Under the pieces are notes generated by a model. It searched no databases, was not told where the DNA came from, and was given only the letters and a program-made list of their open reading frames with translations. Of a stretch of 40,618 nt of DNA, positions 22,114 through 30,523 are shown piece after piece (position 1 is the first letter of the stretch; every line of letters begins with the position of its first letter). The stretch is from JAMOQA01 sp964420365. Lineage in GTDB: Bacteria > Acidobacteriota > Polarisedimenticolia > J045. The stretch covers positions 1 to 40,618 of the forward strand of contig CAYQTA010000087.1 of assembly GCA_964420365.1 (NCBI GenBank), in the 5' to 3' direction. A program made the position numbers and the translations under genes.

Positions 22114-22784
22114 GCGTGCGGCGGGTCGTCCTGGTCGGTGCCGGTGGGCACGGCCGCGGGACCCTCGAGATCCTGCGGGCCCGCCTCGCCGCGGGGCTGC
22201 CCTGCCCGGAGCCGGTCGCGTTCGTCGACGACGATCCCGCCCGGGCCGGCACGGACGTCGGGGGACTGCCCGTGCTGGGCCCGGTGGACCGGCTTCTCGA
22301 GATGGCGGACGACGGGGAGACCGGGGCGATCCTGGCGATCGCCTCGGCGGCGGCCAAGCGGGTCCTCGCCGCCCGGATCGAGGCCGCGGGGATTCCGTGG
22401 GTCAGCGCGGTGCATCCGTCGGCAATCCTCGGCGCCGGGACCTCCGTGGGCGCGGGCGCGATCATCGGCGCCGGGGTCGTCGTCGCCTACGACACGCGGA
22501 TCGGCCGGCACGTGACGGTCAACCTCAACGCGACGGTCGGTCACGACTGCGTGCTCGGCGACTACTCGACGATCGCCCCCGGGGTCAACGTGACGGGTAA
22601 CGTGACGATCGGCGAGGGCGTGGAGATCCAGACGAACGCCACGCTCGTCCCGGGGATCTCGGTCGGGAACGGGGCACGGGTGGGCCCGGGAAGCGTGGTC
22701 CTGCGCGACGTGCCGGCCGGGGAACTGGTCTTCGGAAACCCGGCGCGGAAGATGCCGCGGCCCGGGCGGGAGCAGCGGGCATGA
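22110..22784 (+). CDS. PglD/NeuD-type sugar O/N-acyltransferase
   Basis: A 224-residue acyltransferase with an N-terminal nucleotide-sugar binding Rossmann-like domain (RRVVLVGAGGHGRGTLEILR, AFVDDDPARAG) and a C-terminal left-handed beta-helix. The helix holds NLNATVGHDCVLGDYSTIAP, where the His of GHDC is the catalytic base in PglD, and it ends in FGNPARKM. In known systems it acetylates a UDP-4-amino sugar or sialic acid. GTG 22110 overlaps the preceding stop. It is probably the acetyltransferase for the sugar used by the adjacent phosphotransferase. Confidence 0.9.
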   Translation: MSVRRVVLVGAGGHGRGTLEILRARLAAGLPCPEPVAFVDDDPARAGTDVGGLPVLGPVDRLLEMADDGETGAILAIASAAAKRVLAARIEAAGIPWVSAVHPSAILGAGTSVGAGAIIGAGVVVAYDTRIGRHVTVNLNATVGHDCVLGDYSTIAPGVNVTGNVTIGEGVEIQTNATLVPGISVGNGARVGPGSVVLRDVPAGELVFGNPARKMPRPGREQRA

Positions 22785-24151
22785 ACGCCCTGCACGCCTT
22801 GCGCCGCGGAATCGGGCTCGCCGGGCTCGGGGCGGCGGCCGCCGGCGCGGTGGGCCTCGCTGCCGGGATGGGGCTTCCGGCGGCGGGCCTGCTTTCCGGT
22901 GGCCTGCTGGCCGCCCAGGGCTACCTGCTGGACTTCTGGCCGGTCAAGGTCCCGGTGGTGATGCTCCACTCGGTCTCCGGTTTCCGGCCGGACCGGCCCG
23001 CGACGTTTCCGGTCTGGTGTCCTCCCGAGATGTTCGAGGGATATCTCGCGTACCTGCGCCGCCGGGGATACACGACGATCACTCTCCGGCAGCTGTACGA
23101 CCACGTGGCCGAGGGCGCGCCCCTCCCGGAAAAGCCGATCGTTCTGACCTTCGACGACGGGTACCTGGACAACTGGGTGTACGCCGCGCCCCTCCTCGAG
23201 AAGTACGGGTTCACCGCGACGGTGTTCGTTCCGACCGACTTCATCCAGCCCGGGGAGACACCCCGGCCGACCCTCGCCGACGTCTGGGCCGGCAGGCTGC
23301 GAGAGGAGGATCTCGAGGTCTACGGCTACCTGAACGAGGCGGAGATCCGGGAGGCATCCCGCCGCGGCGTCCTGGACGTGCAGTCCCACGGGAAGACCCA
23401 CACCTGGCTCCCGGTCTCCGACGAGGTCGTCGACGTGCACCGGCCGGGCCTGCCGCTGCGCCAGCTCCGGTGGACCTGGTGGAACCGTTTCCCGGGGAGG
23501 AAGCCGTCCTGGTTCCACGAGATCTCCCACGACGACATCCCGTGGGGGGCCCCGGTCTACCGGAGTGCCCTCGCGCTCTCGGCACCGGCGGTGCGGCCGG
23601 ACCCGCGGCTCGAGGAGCGGCTGGTCGCCCACGTGGCGGAGCGCGGTGGGGCGGCCTTCTTCGGGCGGGACGGTTGGCGGGAGGAGATCGACCGGGTGAT
23701 CGCCGACTGGAAGCGGGCGCACCCGGGACCGTTTCGCCGGGAGACTCCCGAGGAGTTCCGGGCCCGCCTCCGGGAAGAGCTGGTCTCGTCCCGGGAGCGC
23801 CTCGAGGAGCTGACCGGGAACGAGGTGCGGTTCATGTGCTGGCCGAACGGCGGCGTGTGCCGGGAGGCGTTCGAACTGCTCCCCGAGTGCGGGTACCTGG
23901 CGGCGACTCTTCCCAGCCGGGCGAAGCAGCCCCGGAACCACCGGGGAACCCGCCCCGACCGGATCGGCCGGATCTCGGCGACGTCGTACTTCCGCGGGAA
24001 CACGAGCCGGTTCCTGTGGGTGCTGTCGTTCGCCCTCAAGGTCGAGCGCAACCGCGGGAACCGGTACATGGAGCTCCCGATCAAGGCGATCTGGCTCTGG
24101 CGGCGGTTCGTGCCCGCCGGCGGGAGCCGCCCGATCGGTGCGGAGGGCTGA
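22781..24151 (+). CDS. Polysaccharide deacetylase (NodB family) with N-terminal membrane region
   Basis: A 456-residue NodB-homology carbohydrate esterase. About 45 hydrophobic N-terminal residues (GLAGLGAAAAGAVGLAAGMG and GLLSGGLLAAQGYLL) look like two membrane helices, so the enzyme is likely membrane anchored. Motif 1 is VLTFDDGYLDNW with the catalytic Asp and metal-binding Asp; motif 2 is SHGKTH with the two metal-binding His; WPNGG is a later motif. Between motif 2 and WPNGG there is an insertion of about 150 residues, longer than in typical NodB domains. It would remove acetyl groups from the polymer or a lipid-linked intermediate, fitting a locus rich in N-acetyl sugars. Confidence 0.88.
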   Translation: MNALHALRRGIGLAGLGAAAAGAVGLAAGMGLPAAGLLSGGLLAAQGYLLDFWPVKVPVVMLHSVSGFRPDRPATFPVWCPPEMFEGYLAYLRRRGYTTITLRQLYDHVAEGAPLPEKPIVLTFDDGYLDNWVYAAPLLEKYGFTATVFVPTDFIQPGETPRPTLADVWAGRLREEDLEVYGYLNEAEIREASRRGVLDVQSHGKTHTWLPVSDEVVDVHRPGLPLRQLRWTWWNRFPGRKPSWFHEISHDDIPWGAPVYRSALALSAPAVRPDPRLEERLVAHVAERGGAAFFGRDGWREEIDRVIADWKRAHPGPFRRETPEEFRARLREELVSSRERLEELTGNEVRFMCWPNGGVCREAFELLPECGYLAATLPSRAKQPRNHRGTRPDRIGRISATSYFRGNTSRFLWVLSFALKVERNRGNRYMELPIKAIWLWRRFVPAGGSRPIGAEG

Positions 24152-24152
24152 G

Positions 24153-25508
24153 ATGGGGCGACTCGTGGCCGACATCCTCGACCGCCTGATCGAGCGCCGC
24201 ACCGGGCGCCGCTACCGGGCGTACCTGCGGGAGTACCGCGAGATGGAACGATGGCCCCGGGAGAGGCTCGAGACGTGGCGCTGGGAGCGGCTTCGCGCGC
24301 TCCTCGACCACGCCTGGCGGACCGTTCCCTACTGGAAGGAGGTCTTCGACCGTCTCGGGGCCAGGCCGGGGGATTTTCGGTCCCTCGACCACCTGCGCCT
24401 CCTGCCGCCGATGACGAAGCGGCTGATCGAGGAGCGGGGAGACGACCTGGTCAGCAGGGCGCCCTCCCGGGGACCGGTATCGCTGAAGTCGACCGGCGGA
24501 TCCACCGGCCGGAACACCTGGTTCCGGATCGACCGGGAGACGCACGACCGGCGGCGGGCGGCCGGACGGCTGACCGAGGAGTGGGATGGCGTCGTCCCCG
24601 GGACGCGGACCGCGATCCTCTGGGGGGCCTCCCTCGAGACCAGTCCCTCGCGGGCGGCGCGCCTGTACGACCTGCTGACCGGCAGGTTCTTCTTCTCGGC
24701 GTACGGGATCGACGAAGATGACATCCGTCGGTGGTTCGACCGGCTCGAGCGGTTCCGGCCCGAGGTGATCTCGTCCTACCCGTCGATTCTCCTGCACGCC
24801 GCCCGCCTCGCCGGGAAGAAGCGGTGCCGCAGGCTCGGCGTCCGGCTGATCTACACGTCGGCGGAAGCCCTCTACCCGCCGGTGCGGGAGGAGCTCGAGG
24901 ACCTGTTCGGCGCTCCCGTGCGAAATCGCTACGCCTCGAGGGAGTTCGGGGTGATCGCGTCGGACTGCCCGGAGGGGGAAGGGCTCCACGTGATGGACAT
25001 GCGCCTGATCGTGGAGGTCGGGGAGAGCCCGCTGCTCGAGGGGCCCGGCGAGCTGCTGATCACCGACCTGGACAACTGGCCGATGCCGTTCATCCGCTAC
25101 CGGATCGAGGACGTCGGCGTTCCCCTGGAGGGGGCGTGTCCCTGCGGCCGTTCGTGGGGCCGGCTCGCTTCCATCGATGGCCGTTCCCTGGACGTGATCG
25201 TGACGCCCGAGGGGAAGGCGTTCGGGGGGACGTTTTTCACGATCGTCTTCCGGCCCTTCGACCGGGCGATCCGGCAGTTCCAGGTCGTCCAGGACCGCCG
25301 CGACCGGATCCGGGTCAGGCTCGTTCCCGGGGAGGCATGGTCCCCGGACCGCCGCGCGGAGATCCTGGCCGTGCTGCGGGAGAAGCTCGGGCCGCGGATG
25401 ATCCTCGACGTCGAGGAGGTCGACGAGATCCCGCCGCTGCCCTCCGGCAAGCGGAGGTTCGTCGTCTCCGAGATCGAGTCGAGCCGGCCCGGCGCGGGCG
25501 TCCCCTGA
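24153..25508 (+). CDS. AMP-forming acyl ligase (phenylacetate-CoA ligase/CapK-like)
   Basis: A 451-residue adenylating enzyme of the PaaK/CapK type. The phosphate-binding loop STGGSTG is at residues 113-119; YASREFG and DNWPMPFIRYRIEDVG provide the adenylation core; PCGRSWGRL contributes a cysteine pattern usual in this group; the C-terminal domain ends with LPSGKRRFVV, where the Lys is the likely catalytic lysine. PaaK-like proteins recur in capsule loci with unknown acyl substrate. With the carrier protein at 17233-17493 it could activate a carboxylic acid and load it for transfer. ATG 24153 follows the previous stop by one base. The substrate cannot be read from the sequence. Confidence 0.85.
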   Translation: MGRLVADILDRLIERRTGRRYRAYLREYREMERWPRERLETWRWERLRALLDHAWRTVPYWKEVFDRLGARPGDFRSLDHLRLLPPMTKRLIEERGDDLVSRAPSRGPVSLKSTGGSTGRNTWFRIDRETHDRRRAAGRLTEEWDGVVPGTRTAILWGASLETSPSRAARLYDLLTGRFFFSAYGIDEDDIRRWFDRLERFRPEVISSYPSILLHAARLAGKKRCRRLGVRLIYTSAEALYPPVREELEDLFGAPVRNRYASREFGVIASDCPEGEGLHVMDMRLIVEVGESPLLEGPGELLITDLDNWPMPFIRYRIEDVGVPLEGACPCGRSWGRLASIDGRSLDVIVTPEGKAFGGTFFTIVFRPFDRAIRQFQVVQDRRDRIRVRLVPGEAWSPDRRAEILAVLREKLGPRMILDVEEVDEIPPLPSGKRRFVVSEIESSRPGAGVP

Positions 25509-25512
25509 GCCG

Positions 25513-26661
25513 ATGAGCCGTATCCCGGCGGTGCTGGTCACCGGCAGCCTCGGTCCCGGGGGTACCGAGCTGGCCGTGATCTCCCATGCCCGGGGATTCG
25601 CGCGGAGGGGGGTGGTCGCACCCCGGGTCGTCGTCCTGGGGTCGGGAGGGGTCCATGCGCAGGCACTGCGGGGCGAGGGGATCCCGGTCGAGGAGCTGCA
25701 CATCCCCCGGGGCAACCTGCGGAGCCCGGCCGGACTCGCCCGCCTCGCGCGGTTGCGACGGCTCGTGCGCTCGCTGGGCGGGCCGGTCGTCCACACGTTC
25801 CTCTTCGACGCGGACGTCTACGGGATGCTGGCCGCACTGCTCGGTTCGCCGGGGGCCGTGATCACGACGCGGCGGGCGATCAAGCGCAACCGGCCCCACC
25901 ACGTGCGCCTCTACCGCCTGACGAACTTTCTCGTCGACCGGATCGTGTGCAACTCGGAAGAGGTCAGGCGGTTCACGATCGACGTGGAAGGAGCGGACCC
26001 CGCCCGCGTCGACGTGATCGTCAACGGCGTCGACGTGGAGCGGTTTGCCGGCGGGGACGGGGCCGCCGCGCGAGATCGTCTCGGGATCGGGGCGGAGGAG
26101 GTCGTCGTCGGTGCCGTCGGGACGATCAAGGAGGTCAAGGGGCAGCGAGTGCTCCTCGAGGCGATGGTGCCCCTGCTCCGGGAGCGGTCCCGGTTGCGCC
26201 TGCTCCTCGCGGGGGATCGATCCGGGGCGTACGCGCAGAGGCTCGAACGGGACGTCCGGGAGGCGGGGCTGGTGGAACGGGTCCTGATGCCCGGCCCGGT
26301 CGCGGACGTACCGGACCTCCTCGCGGCGCTCGACGTCTTCGTGCTGCCATCCCTCTCGGAGGGAATGAGCAACGCCCTCCTGGAGGCGATGGCGGCGGGC
26401 CGACCGATCGTGGCGACCCGGGTCGGGGGCAACGCGGAGGCACTGGAGGAGGGGATGGCGGGCCTGCTGGTCCCGGCGGACGACCCGGAGGCGCTCCGGG
26501 AGGCGATCTCGGTCCTCCTCGAGGATCGGGACAGGGCGGGAGCGCTCGCGGAGCGGGCGGCCCGGCGTGCCAGGGACCACTATTCCCTCGAGGGGATGCT
26601 CGAGGCGACCGAGGCGTTGTACGCTGGACTCCTCGGGTGGCCCCGCGGGAGGTTGCGTTGA
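25513..26661 (+). CDS. Family 4 glycosyltransferase
   Basis: A 382-residue GT-B glycosyltransferase. The N-terminal domain starts AVLVTGSLGPGGTELAVISH, the glycine-rich loop of GT4 enzymes, and the C-terminal donor domain contains VVVGAVGTIKEVKGQRVLLEA and the EX7E motif EGMSNALLEAMAAGRPIVAT. The strong motif makes a retaining GT4 enzyme likely; donor and acceptor are unknown. ATG 25513 lies four bases after the ligase gene, and its stop overlaps the TTG start of the next gene. It most likely adds one residue to the lipid-linked oligosaccharide. Confidence 0.92.
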   Translation: MSRIPAVLVTGSLGPGGTELAVISHARGFARRGVVAPRVVVLGSGGVHAQALRGEGIPVEELHIPRGNLRSPAGLARLARLRRLVRSLGGPVVHTFLFDADVYGMLAALLGSPGAVITTRRAIKRNRPHHVRLYRLTNFLVDRIVCNSEEVRRFTIDVEGADPARVDVIVNGVDVERFAGGDGAAARDRLGIGAEEVVVGAVGTIKEVKGQRVLLEAMVPLLRERSRLRLLLAGDRSGAYAQRLERDVREAGLVERVLMPGPVADVPDLLAALDVFVLPSLSEGMSNALLEAMAAGRPIVATRVGGNAEALEEGMAGLLVPADDPEALREAISVLLEDRDRAGALAERAARRARDHYSLEGMLEATEALYAGLLGWPRGRLR

Positions 26662-27956
26662 CGGGCGGGATCGTGCTGGAAACGGTCGAGGAGCGGGGAG
26701 ATCGCGGGGGCGCGGAGCGCCTGCCCGGGATCGCCCCGCGGCGTGATGGCCTCCTCGTGGAGCGGGTGGCAGTGCCGGCCCTGCGGGAGGAGTGGGACGC
26801 GCTCCTGCCGCGGGCCCGGACGAACAACGTCTTCGTGACGTGGGACTTCCTCGCCACGTGGTGGGAGCACTTTCGCCGCTCACGGGAGGGGCTCACCCTC
26901 CTGGTCCGGGAACCGGACGGGCGGCCGGTAGCGATTCTCCCGTTCTACGTGGAAGCCCTTCGCACCCGGTTCGGCGAGGCGCGGGTGCTGCGGAACACCG
27001 GGTACGGGGACGTCGTCAACCCCGACTTCCTCGACGTTCTCGTCGAGGAGGGGAGGGAGGACGAGGTTGCCGACCTGGTCGCGCCGCTGCTCTTCGACGA
27101 CCCGGCCTGGGACTACGTCGAGTTCTCCGAGCTGGATCCGTCGGGCTCCCTCGCCCGGATGGCCCGGCGGTGGGCCCGCACCCGCGGCCTCGAGTTTCGC
27201 CTGGAACCCCGGGCGACCTGCCCGTTCGTGCCGCTGCCGGCCTCCTTCGAGGAGTACCTGGCCGGCCGGAACGCCCACTTCCGCCACCAGCTCCGCCGCT
27301 ACCGGCGGAAGATCCAGCGGGAGCTGGGAGTCTCCTGGAAACGGGTCGGCGTGGACCTGGACGTCGGGACCGGGATCGCCCATCTCACGGCCCTCCACCA
27401 GGAACGGATGGAAGCGACGGAGCGGGGCGGGAACTTTCGCAAGGACGATTACCGGCACTTCCACCGCGTGCTGGCGGACCGGCTGCAGCGGTCCGGCCGG
27501 CTCTACTTCTGGGTGCTCTTCGTCGAGGGATCCCCGATCGCGACCCACTACGGGTTCCTCCACGACGGTGTCTACTTCGGCTACCAGATGGGCTTCACCC
27601 ACCGCTTCGCGCGCTATTCCCCGGGGCACTACATGACCGGCGTCGTCCTCGAGAAGCTCATAGAGGAGGAACACGCCCGGGAGATGAACCTGCTCCGGGG
27701 GACCGACGCGTGGAAATACCGGTGGACCGACCATGAGCGGCGGACGGTTACCGTGCGACTCCTGCCGGACTCCTGGCGGGCCCGGTGGGCGTACCTCGGG
27801 GCGGCCCTTTCCCAGCCGCCGATCCTCGTGATGCGGTTCCTCCTGGGGAGGGAGAACTTCGAGGAGATCCGGCGCTGCTGGAAAACCGCGCTCGAGCGGG
27901 TCCGCCCTGTCGAGGCGCGGTCCCCGAAGCCGCGCGGAAAGGGCGGAAAGGGTTGA
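26658..27956 (+). CDS. FemAB/GNAT-like (Acetyltransf_6) transferase
   Basis: A 432-residue protein with the double-GNAT architecture of BcsL/FemAB-like enzymes. The N-terminal half contains NNVFVTWDFLATWWEHFRR and VAILPFYVEALRTRFGE; the C-terminal half holds NAHFRHQLRRYRRKIQRE, LHQERMEATERGG and GSPIATHYGFLHDGVYFGY, the Acetyltransf_6 signature, and LLRGTDAWKYRWTD. Related enzymes transfer acyl or aminoacyl groups to sugars or peptidoglycan. A TTG start at 26658 overlaps the GT stop (TTGA). As the last gene of the run, it is a plausible transferase for the group carried by the ACP and activated by the ligase. The acyl donor (CoA, ACP or tRNA) is unknown. Confidence 0.8.
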   Translation: MTGGIVLETVEERGDRGGAERLPGIAPRRDGLLVERVAVPALREEWDALLPRARTNNVFVTWDFLATWWEHFRRSREGLTLLVREPDGRPVAILPFYVEALRTRFGEARVLRNTGYGDVVNPDFLDVLVEEGREDEVADLVAPLLFDDPAWDYVEFSELDPSGSLARMARRWARTRGLEFRLEPRATCPFVPLPASFEEYLAGRNAHFRHQLRRYRRKIQRELGVSWKRVGVDLDVGTGIAHLTALHQERMEATERGGNFRKDDYRHFHRVLADRLQRSGRLYFWVLFVEGSPIATHYGFLHDGVYFGYQMGFTHRFARYSPGHYMTGVVLEKLIEEEHAREMNLLRGTDAWKYRWTDHERRTVTVRLLPDSWRARWAYLGAALSQPPILVMRFLLGRENFEEIRRCWKTALERVRPVEARSPKPRGKGGKG

Positions 27957-27972
27957 ACTGTTCCGGACGCTT

Positions 27973-28000
27973 TTCAACAGATAAGCGGGTGTGATAAACT
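27973..28000 (+). promoter_or_regulatory. Weak candidate promoter for the octaheme cytochrome
   Basis: TTCAAC (27973-27978) and TAAACT (27995-28000) are 16 bases apart, in the most AT-rich stretch between 27957 and 28060. TTCAAC is also the right arm of an inverted repeat with GTTGAA (27952-27957). Both consensus matches are poor, so this is a weak suggestion. Confidence 0.3.
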
Positions 28001-28060
28001 CCCGCTCCCCGAGAAGTGTGGGCGGAGGTGTGCCCCGCCCGAGAGAAGGAGGAGGAGAGG

Positions 28061-29296
28061 ATGCGCAAGCTGCTGACGGTCGCCGCCGTGCTCGTGCTGG
28101 CGTCCGGCGTCGTGGCCCTCGCTGCGGGGAACGCCTGCGAGGATTGCCACGCCAAGATGACTCCGAACCTGGTCAAGGACTTCCACCGTGGCGCGATGTT
28201 CGAGTCCGGGGCAGTCACCTGCGAGACGTGCCACGGCAAGGACCACACCGGTCGCGACGACGTCGAGAAGGCGAAACTCCCGACGATTCGGACCTGCCAG
28301 CGGTGCCACCCCAAGCAGGCGAAGCAGTACCTCGCCGGCAAGCACGCGAAGGGACTCCTCGCGATCGACGCCCTGCCGTTCACCCACGGCCAGCCCAGGG
28401 CCTACGTCGCCGGCCAGAAGGGGTGCGGCGGCTGTCACACGCTGGGTCTCGTCGACGACGCGGCGCGGAAGACCGAGGAGCGAAAGTACTACCGCTACGG
28501 CATGGACTGCCAGAACTGCCACACCCGGCACGCCTTCTCGAAAAAGGAGGCGATGGAGCCGGAGGCCTGCCGGACCTGCCACATGGGGTTCGACCATCCG
28601 CAGTGGGAGATGTGGTCGAGCTCCAAGCACGGCGTTGCCTACCTGCTCGACCGGGAGGCCCACCGGGGTCCGAAGTGCCAGGACTGCCACATGCCCGGGG
28701 GCGACCACCGGGTGCGAACGGCGGTCGGTTTCCTCGGCCTGAACCTCGTGACCGACGACGAGGAGCTGAAGGGCTACCAGGCGACGATCCTCAAGGGACT
28801 CGGCGTGCTCGACGAGAAGGGGAACTTCACTCCCCTCCTGGACGTCGTCAAGGCCGGCGACATGGTTCGCCTGGACAAGGCCGACTTCGATGCCGAGCGG
28901 AAGCGGATCACCGACGTCTGCAAGCAGTGCCACACGCCGAGCTTCGTCGAGGCGAACATGAAGAACGCCGACCTGATGCTGAAGGAAGGCGACAAGCTGT
29001 TCGCCGAGGCGATCGAGATCGTCGCCGGGTTGCGCCGGGACGGCATCATCAAGGTGAAGGAGGGCGAGGGCGTCTACCCGCAGCTCCTGAACTTCTACGA
29101 GGTGGACACGAAGATCGAGGAAATCCTCTACGAGATGTTCATGGACCACCGGATGAAGCAGTTCCAGGCGACCTATCACATGAACCCGGACTACGCGACC
29201 TGGTACGGTTACGCGAAGATGCGCAAGGACCTCACCGAGATCCGCGAGCTCGCGAAGCACATGCGGGCGGCGGCGAAGATGGCCCAGGCGCACTGA
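28061..29296 (+). CDS. Octaheme c-type cytochrome (hydroxylamine oxidoreductase-like)
   Basis: A 411-residue exported cytochrome with eight CxxCH motifs at residues 26, 54, 79, 122, 150, 170, 206 and 287. The signal peptide is MRKLLTVAAVLVLASGVVAL with cleavage near AAG. ATG 28061 follows a strong AAGGAGGAGGAG site. Eight hemes and the C-terminal helical segment MNPDYATWYGYAKMRKDLTE resemble the HAO/multiheme Pfam PF13447 group, which includes hydroxylamine oxidoreductase and reductive relatives in anaerobes. The C-terminal region has several Tyr, but whether one is the P460 cross-linking Tyr cannot be decided without alignment. Likely periplasmic electron transfer or nitrogen-oxide chemistry. 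It lies between two parts of the polysaccharide locus, with a strong terminator behind it. Confidence 0.85.
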   Translation: MRKLLTVAAVLVLASGVVALAAGNACEDCHAKMTPNLVKDFHRGAMFESGAVTCETCHGKDHTGRDDVEKAKLPTIRTCQRCHPKQAKQYLAGKHAKGLLAIDALPFTHGQPRAYVAGQKGCGGCHTLGLVDDAARKTEERKYYRYGMDCQNCHTRHAFSKKEAMEPEACRTCHMGFDHPQWEMWSSSKHGVAYLLDREAHRGPKCQDCHMPGGDHRVRTAVGFLGLNLVTDDEELKGYQATILKGLGVLDEKGNFTPLLDVVKAGDMVRLDKADFDAERKRITDVCKQCHTPSFVEANMKNADLMLKEGDKLFAEAIEIVAGLRRDGIIKVKEGEGVYPQLLNFYEVDTKIEEILYEMFMDHRMKQFQATYHMNPDYATWYGYAKMRKDLTEIRELAKHMRAAAKMAQAH

Positions 29297-29344
29297 GGAA
29301 CACCACGAGCCGCGGCAAGGCCACGAAGCGGTGAATGGCTCCCC

Positions 29345-29377
29345 GGACGGGGGCGGGCGACGGGCCCGCCCCCGTTC
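29345..29377. terminator. Bidirectional hairpin between convergent genes
   Basis: A perfect 12-bp stem ACGGGGGCGGGC/GCCCGCCCCCGT (29347-29358 with 29364-29375) with the five-base loop GACGG, extended to 14 bp by a G-T and a G-C pair. It lies between the cytochrome stop (29296) and the convergent glycosyltransferase stop (29393), so it can end transcription from both sides. There is no T tract. Confidence 0.75.
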
Positions 29378-29392
29378 CGCGTCGTGACGCTG

Positions 29393-30523
29393 TCAGCGGG
29401 CGCGGGTGGCGAGGAGGCGGGCCCAGGCGGCGAGCGTGCGGTCGACCATCGCGTCGAGACCGTAGCGCGCGGCCAGCCGGGGCAGGTCCTCGCGGACCCG
29501 GGCGGCGTACGCCTCGCGGCCGGCGAGGACCTCGAGGAGCGCGGCGGCCAGGTCCTCCGGCGTCCCCGACGTCACGATGCGGCCGGTGAGGCCGTCCCGG
29601 ACGATGCGGGGGACATCGCCGACGGCGGTGGAGACCACCGGGACGCCGGCGGCGAGGGCTTCCACGACGACGTTGGGGAATCCCTCGGAGTTCGAGGTCA
29701 GCAGGAACGCATCGGCGTCGCCGAGAAGCGCAGGGACGTCCGGGCGCGGGCCGAGCAGGTGGAGCCGGGCCGCGGGAAGGTCACGGAACGTGTTGGCGCG
29801 GGCCTCCTCGCCGAGGCCGATCCCGGCGACGACCGCGTGGAGAGCGGGTTTCCGTTCCATCGCCAGGCGCAGGGCTGCGGCGAGACGGGGGACGTTCTTG
29901 ACGGGCGTGTGCTTGCCGACGTAGAGCACGACCGGGGCGTCCCGGGGGATCCCGCGTTCCCGGCGGAGGACGGGAGCGGCGGCGGACCGGGCGATCTCCT
30001 CGAAGTCGAAGCCGTTCGGGATGACCTCGACCGTTCCGGCGGGTACGCCCCAGGCTTGCTCGAGGACCTCGCGGCCCCGGTCCGAGTTCGCCAGGACGAC
30101 GGGGGAGCGGGAGAACGCGAGGGCGTAGAGGAGGCGACGGAGCCGCCCGCGGCCGGAGACGCCGCCGCGGATCGTCGGCAGGACCAGCGGTCCACCCCCC
30201 CGGGCGGCGAGCCAGCAGTAGCCCGATGCCAGGAGGTGGACCGCGTGGCAGAGGTGGACGTGTTCCTGCCGGAAGAGCCGGCGCAGCCGGAGAAGGCGCC
30301 CCAGGTCGAAGCTGCCCCGGCGGGGAAGGACGCGCAGGCGGTACCCCAGTTTCTCGAGGGCCGGGCCGTAGGGATCGAGGTCTTCCGAGAGGCAGGCGAC
30401 GACGACCGGTCTCCAGGGGTGATTGCGCTCGGCGAGCCGGCGGAGGAGCAGGAAGTGCTGGCGCTCGGCCCCGCCGAGGCCGAGCTGGGTGAAGACCATC
30501 GCGATCCGCGGTTCAGCGCCCAC
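29393..30523 (-). CDS. Family 4 glycosyltransferase
   Basis: A 376-residue GT-B enzyme. It begins IAMVFTQLGLGGAERQHFLL, the GT4 glycine-rich acceptor loop, followed by a DSRG-like VLANSDRGREVL segment and VEVIPNGFDF. The donor domain has VLYVGKHTPVKNVPRLAAAL and the EX7E motif EGFPNVVVEALAAGVPVVST. The family is secure; the sugar is not. GTG 30523 lies inside the 3' end of the polysaccharide deacetylase gene (11-base overlap), so the two are co-translated. It probably acts in the same polymer pathway as the genes at 13428-27956, although on the opposite strand. Confidence 0.92.
   Translation of the reverse strand: MGAEPRIAMVFTQLGLGGAERQHFLLLRRLAERNHPWRPVVVACLSEDLDPYGPALEKLGYRLRVLPRRGSFDLGRLLRLRRLFRQEHVHLCHAVHLLASGYCWLAARGGGPLVLPTIRGGVSGRGRLRRLLYALAFSRSPVVLANSDRGREVLEQAWGVPAGTVEVIPNGFDFEEIARSAAAPVLRRERGIPRDAPVVLYVGKHTPVKNVPRLAAALRLAMERKPALHAVVAGIGLGEEARANTFRDLPAARLHLLGPRPDVPALLGDADAFLLTSNSEGFPNVVVEALAAGVPVVSTAVGDVPRIVRDGLTGRIVTSGTPEDLAAALLEVLAGREAYAARVREDLPRLAARYGLDAMVDRTLAAWARLLATRAR

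Noticed and set aside
27748..28383. Minus-strand frame antisense to the cytochrome
   Set aside because: Overlaps the start of a well-supported octaheme cytochrome and has no motif; the Cys and Trp pattern comes from complementing CxxCH codons.
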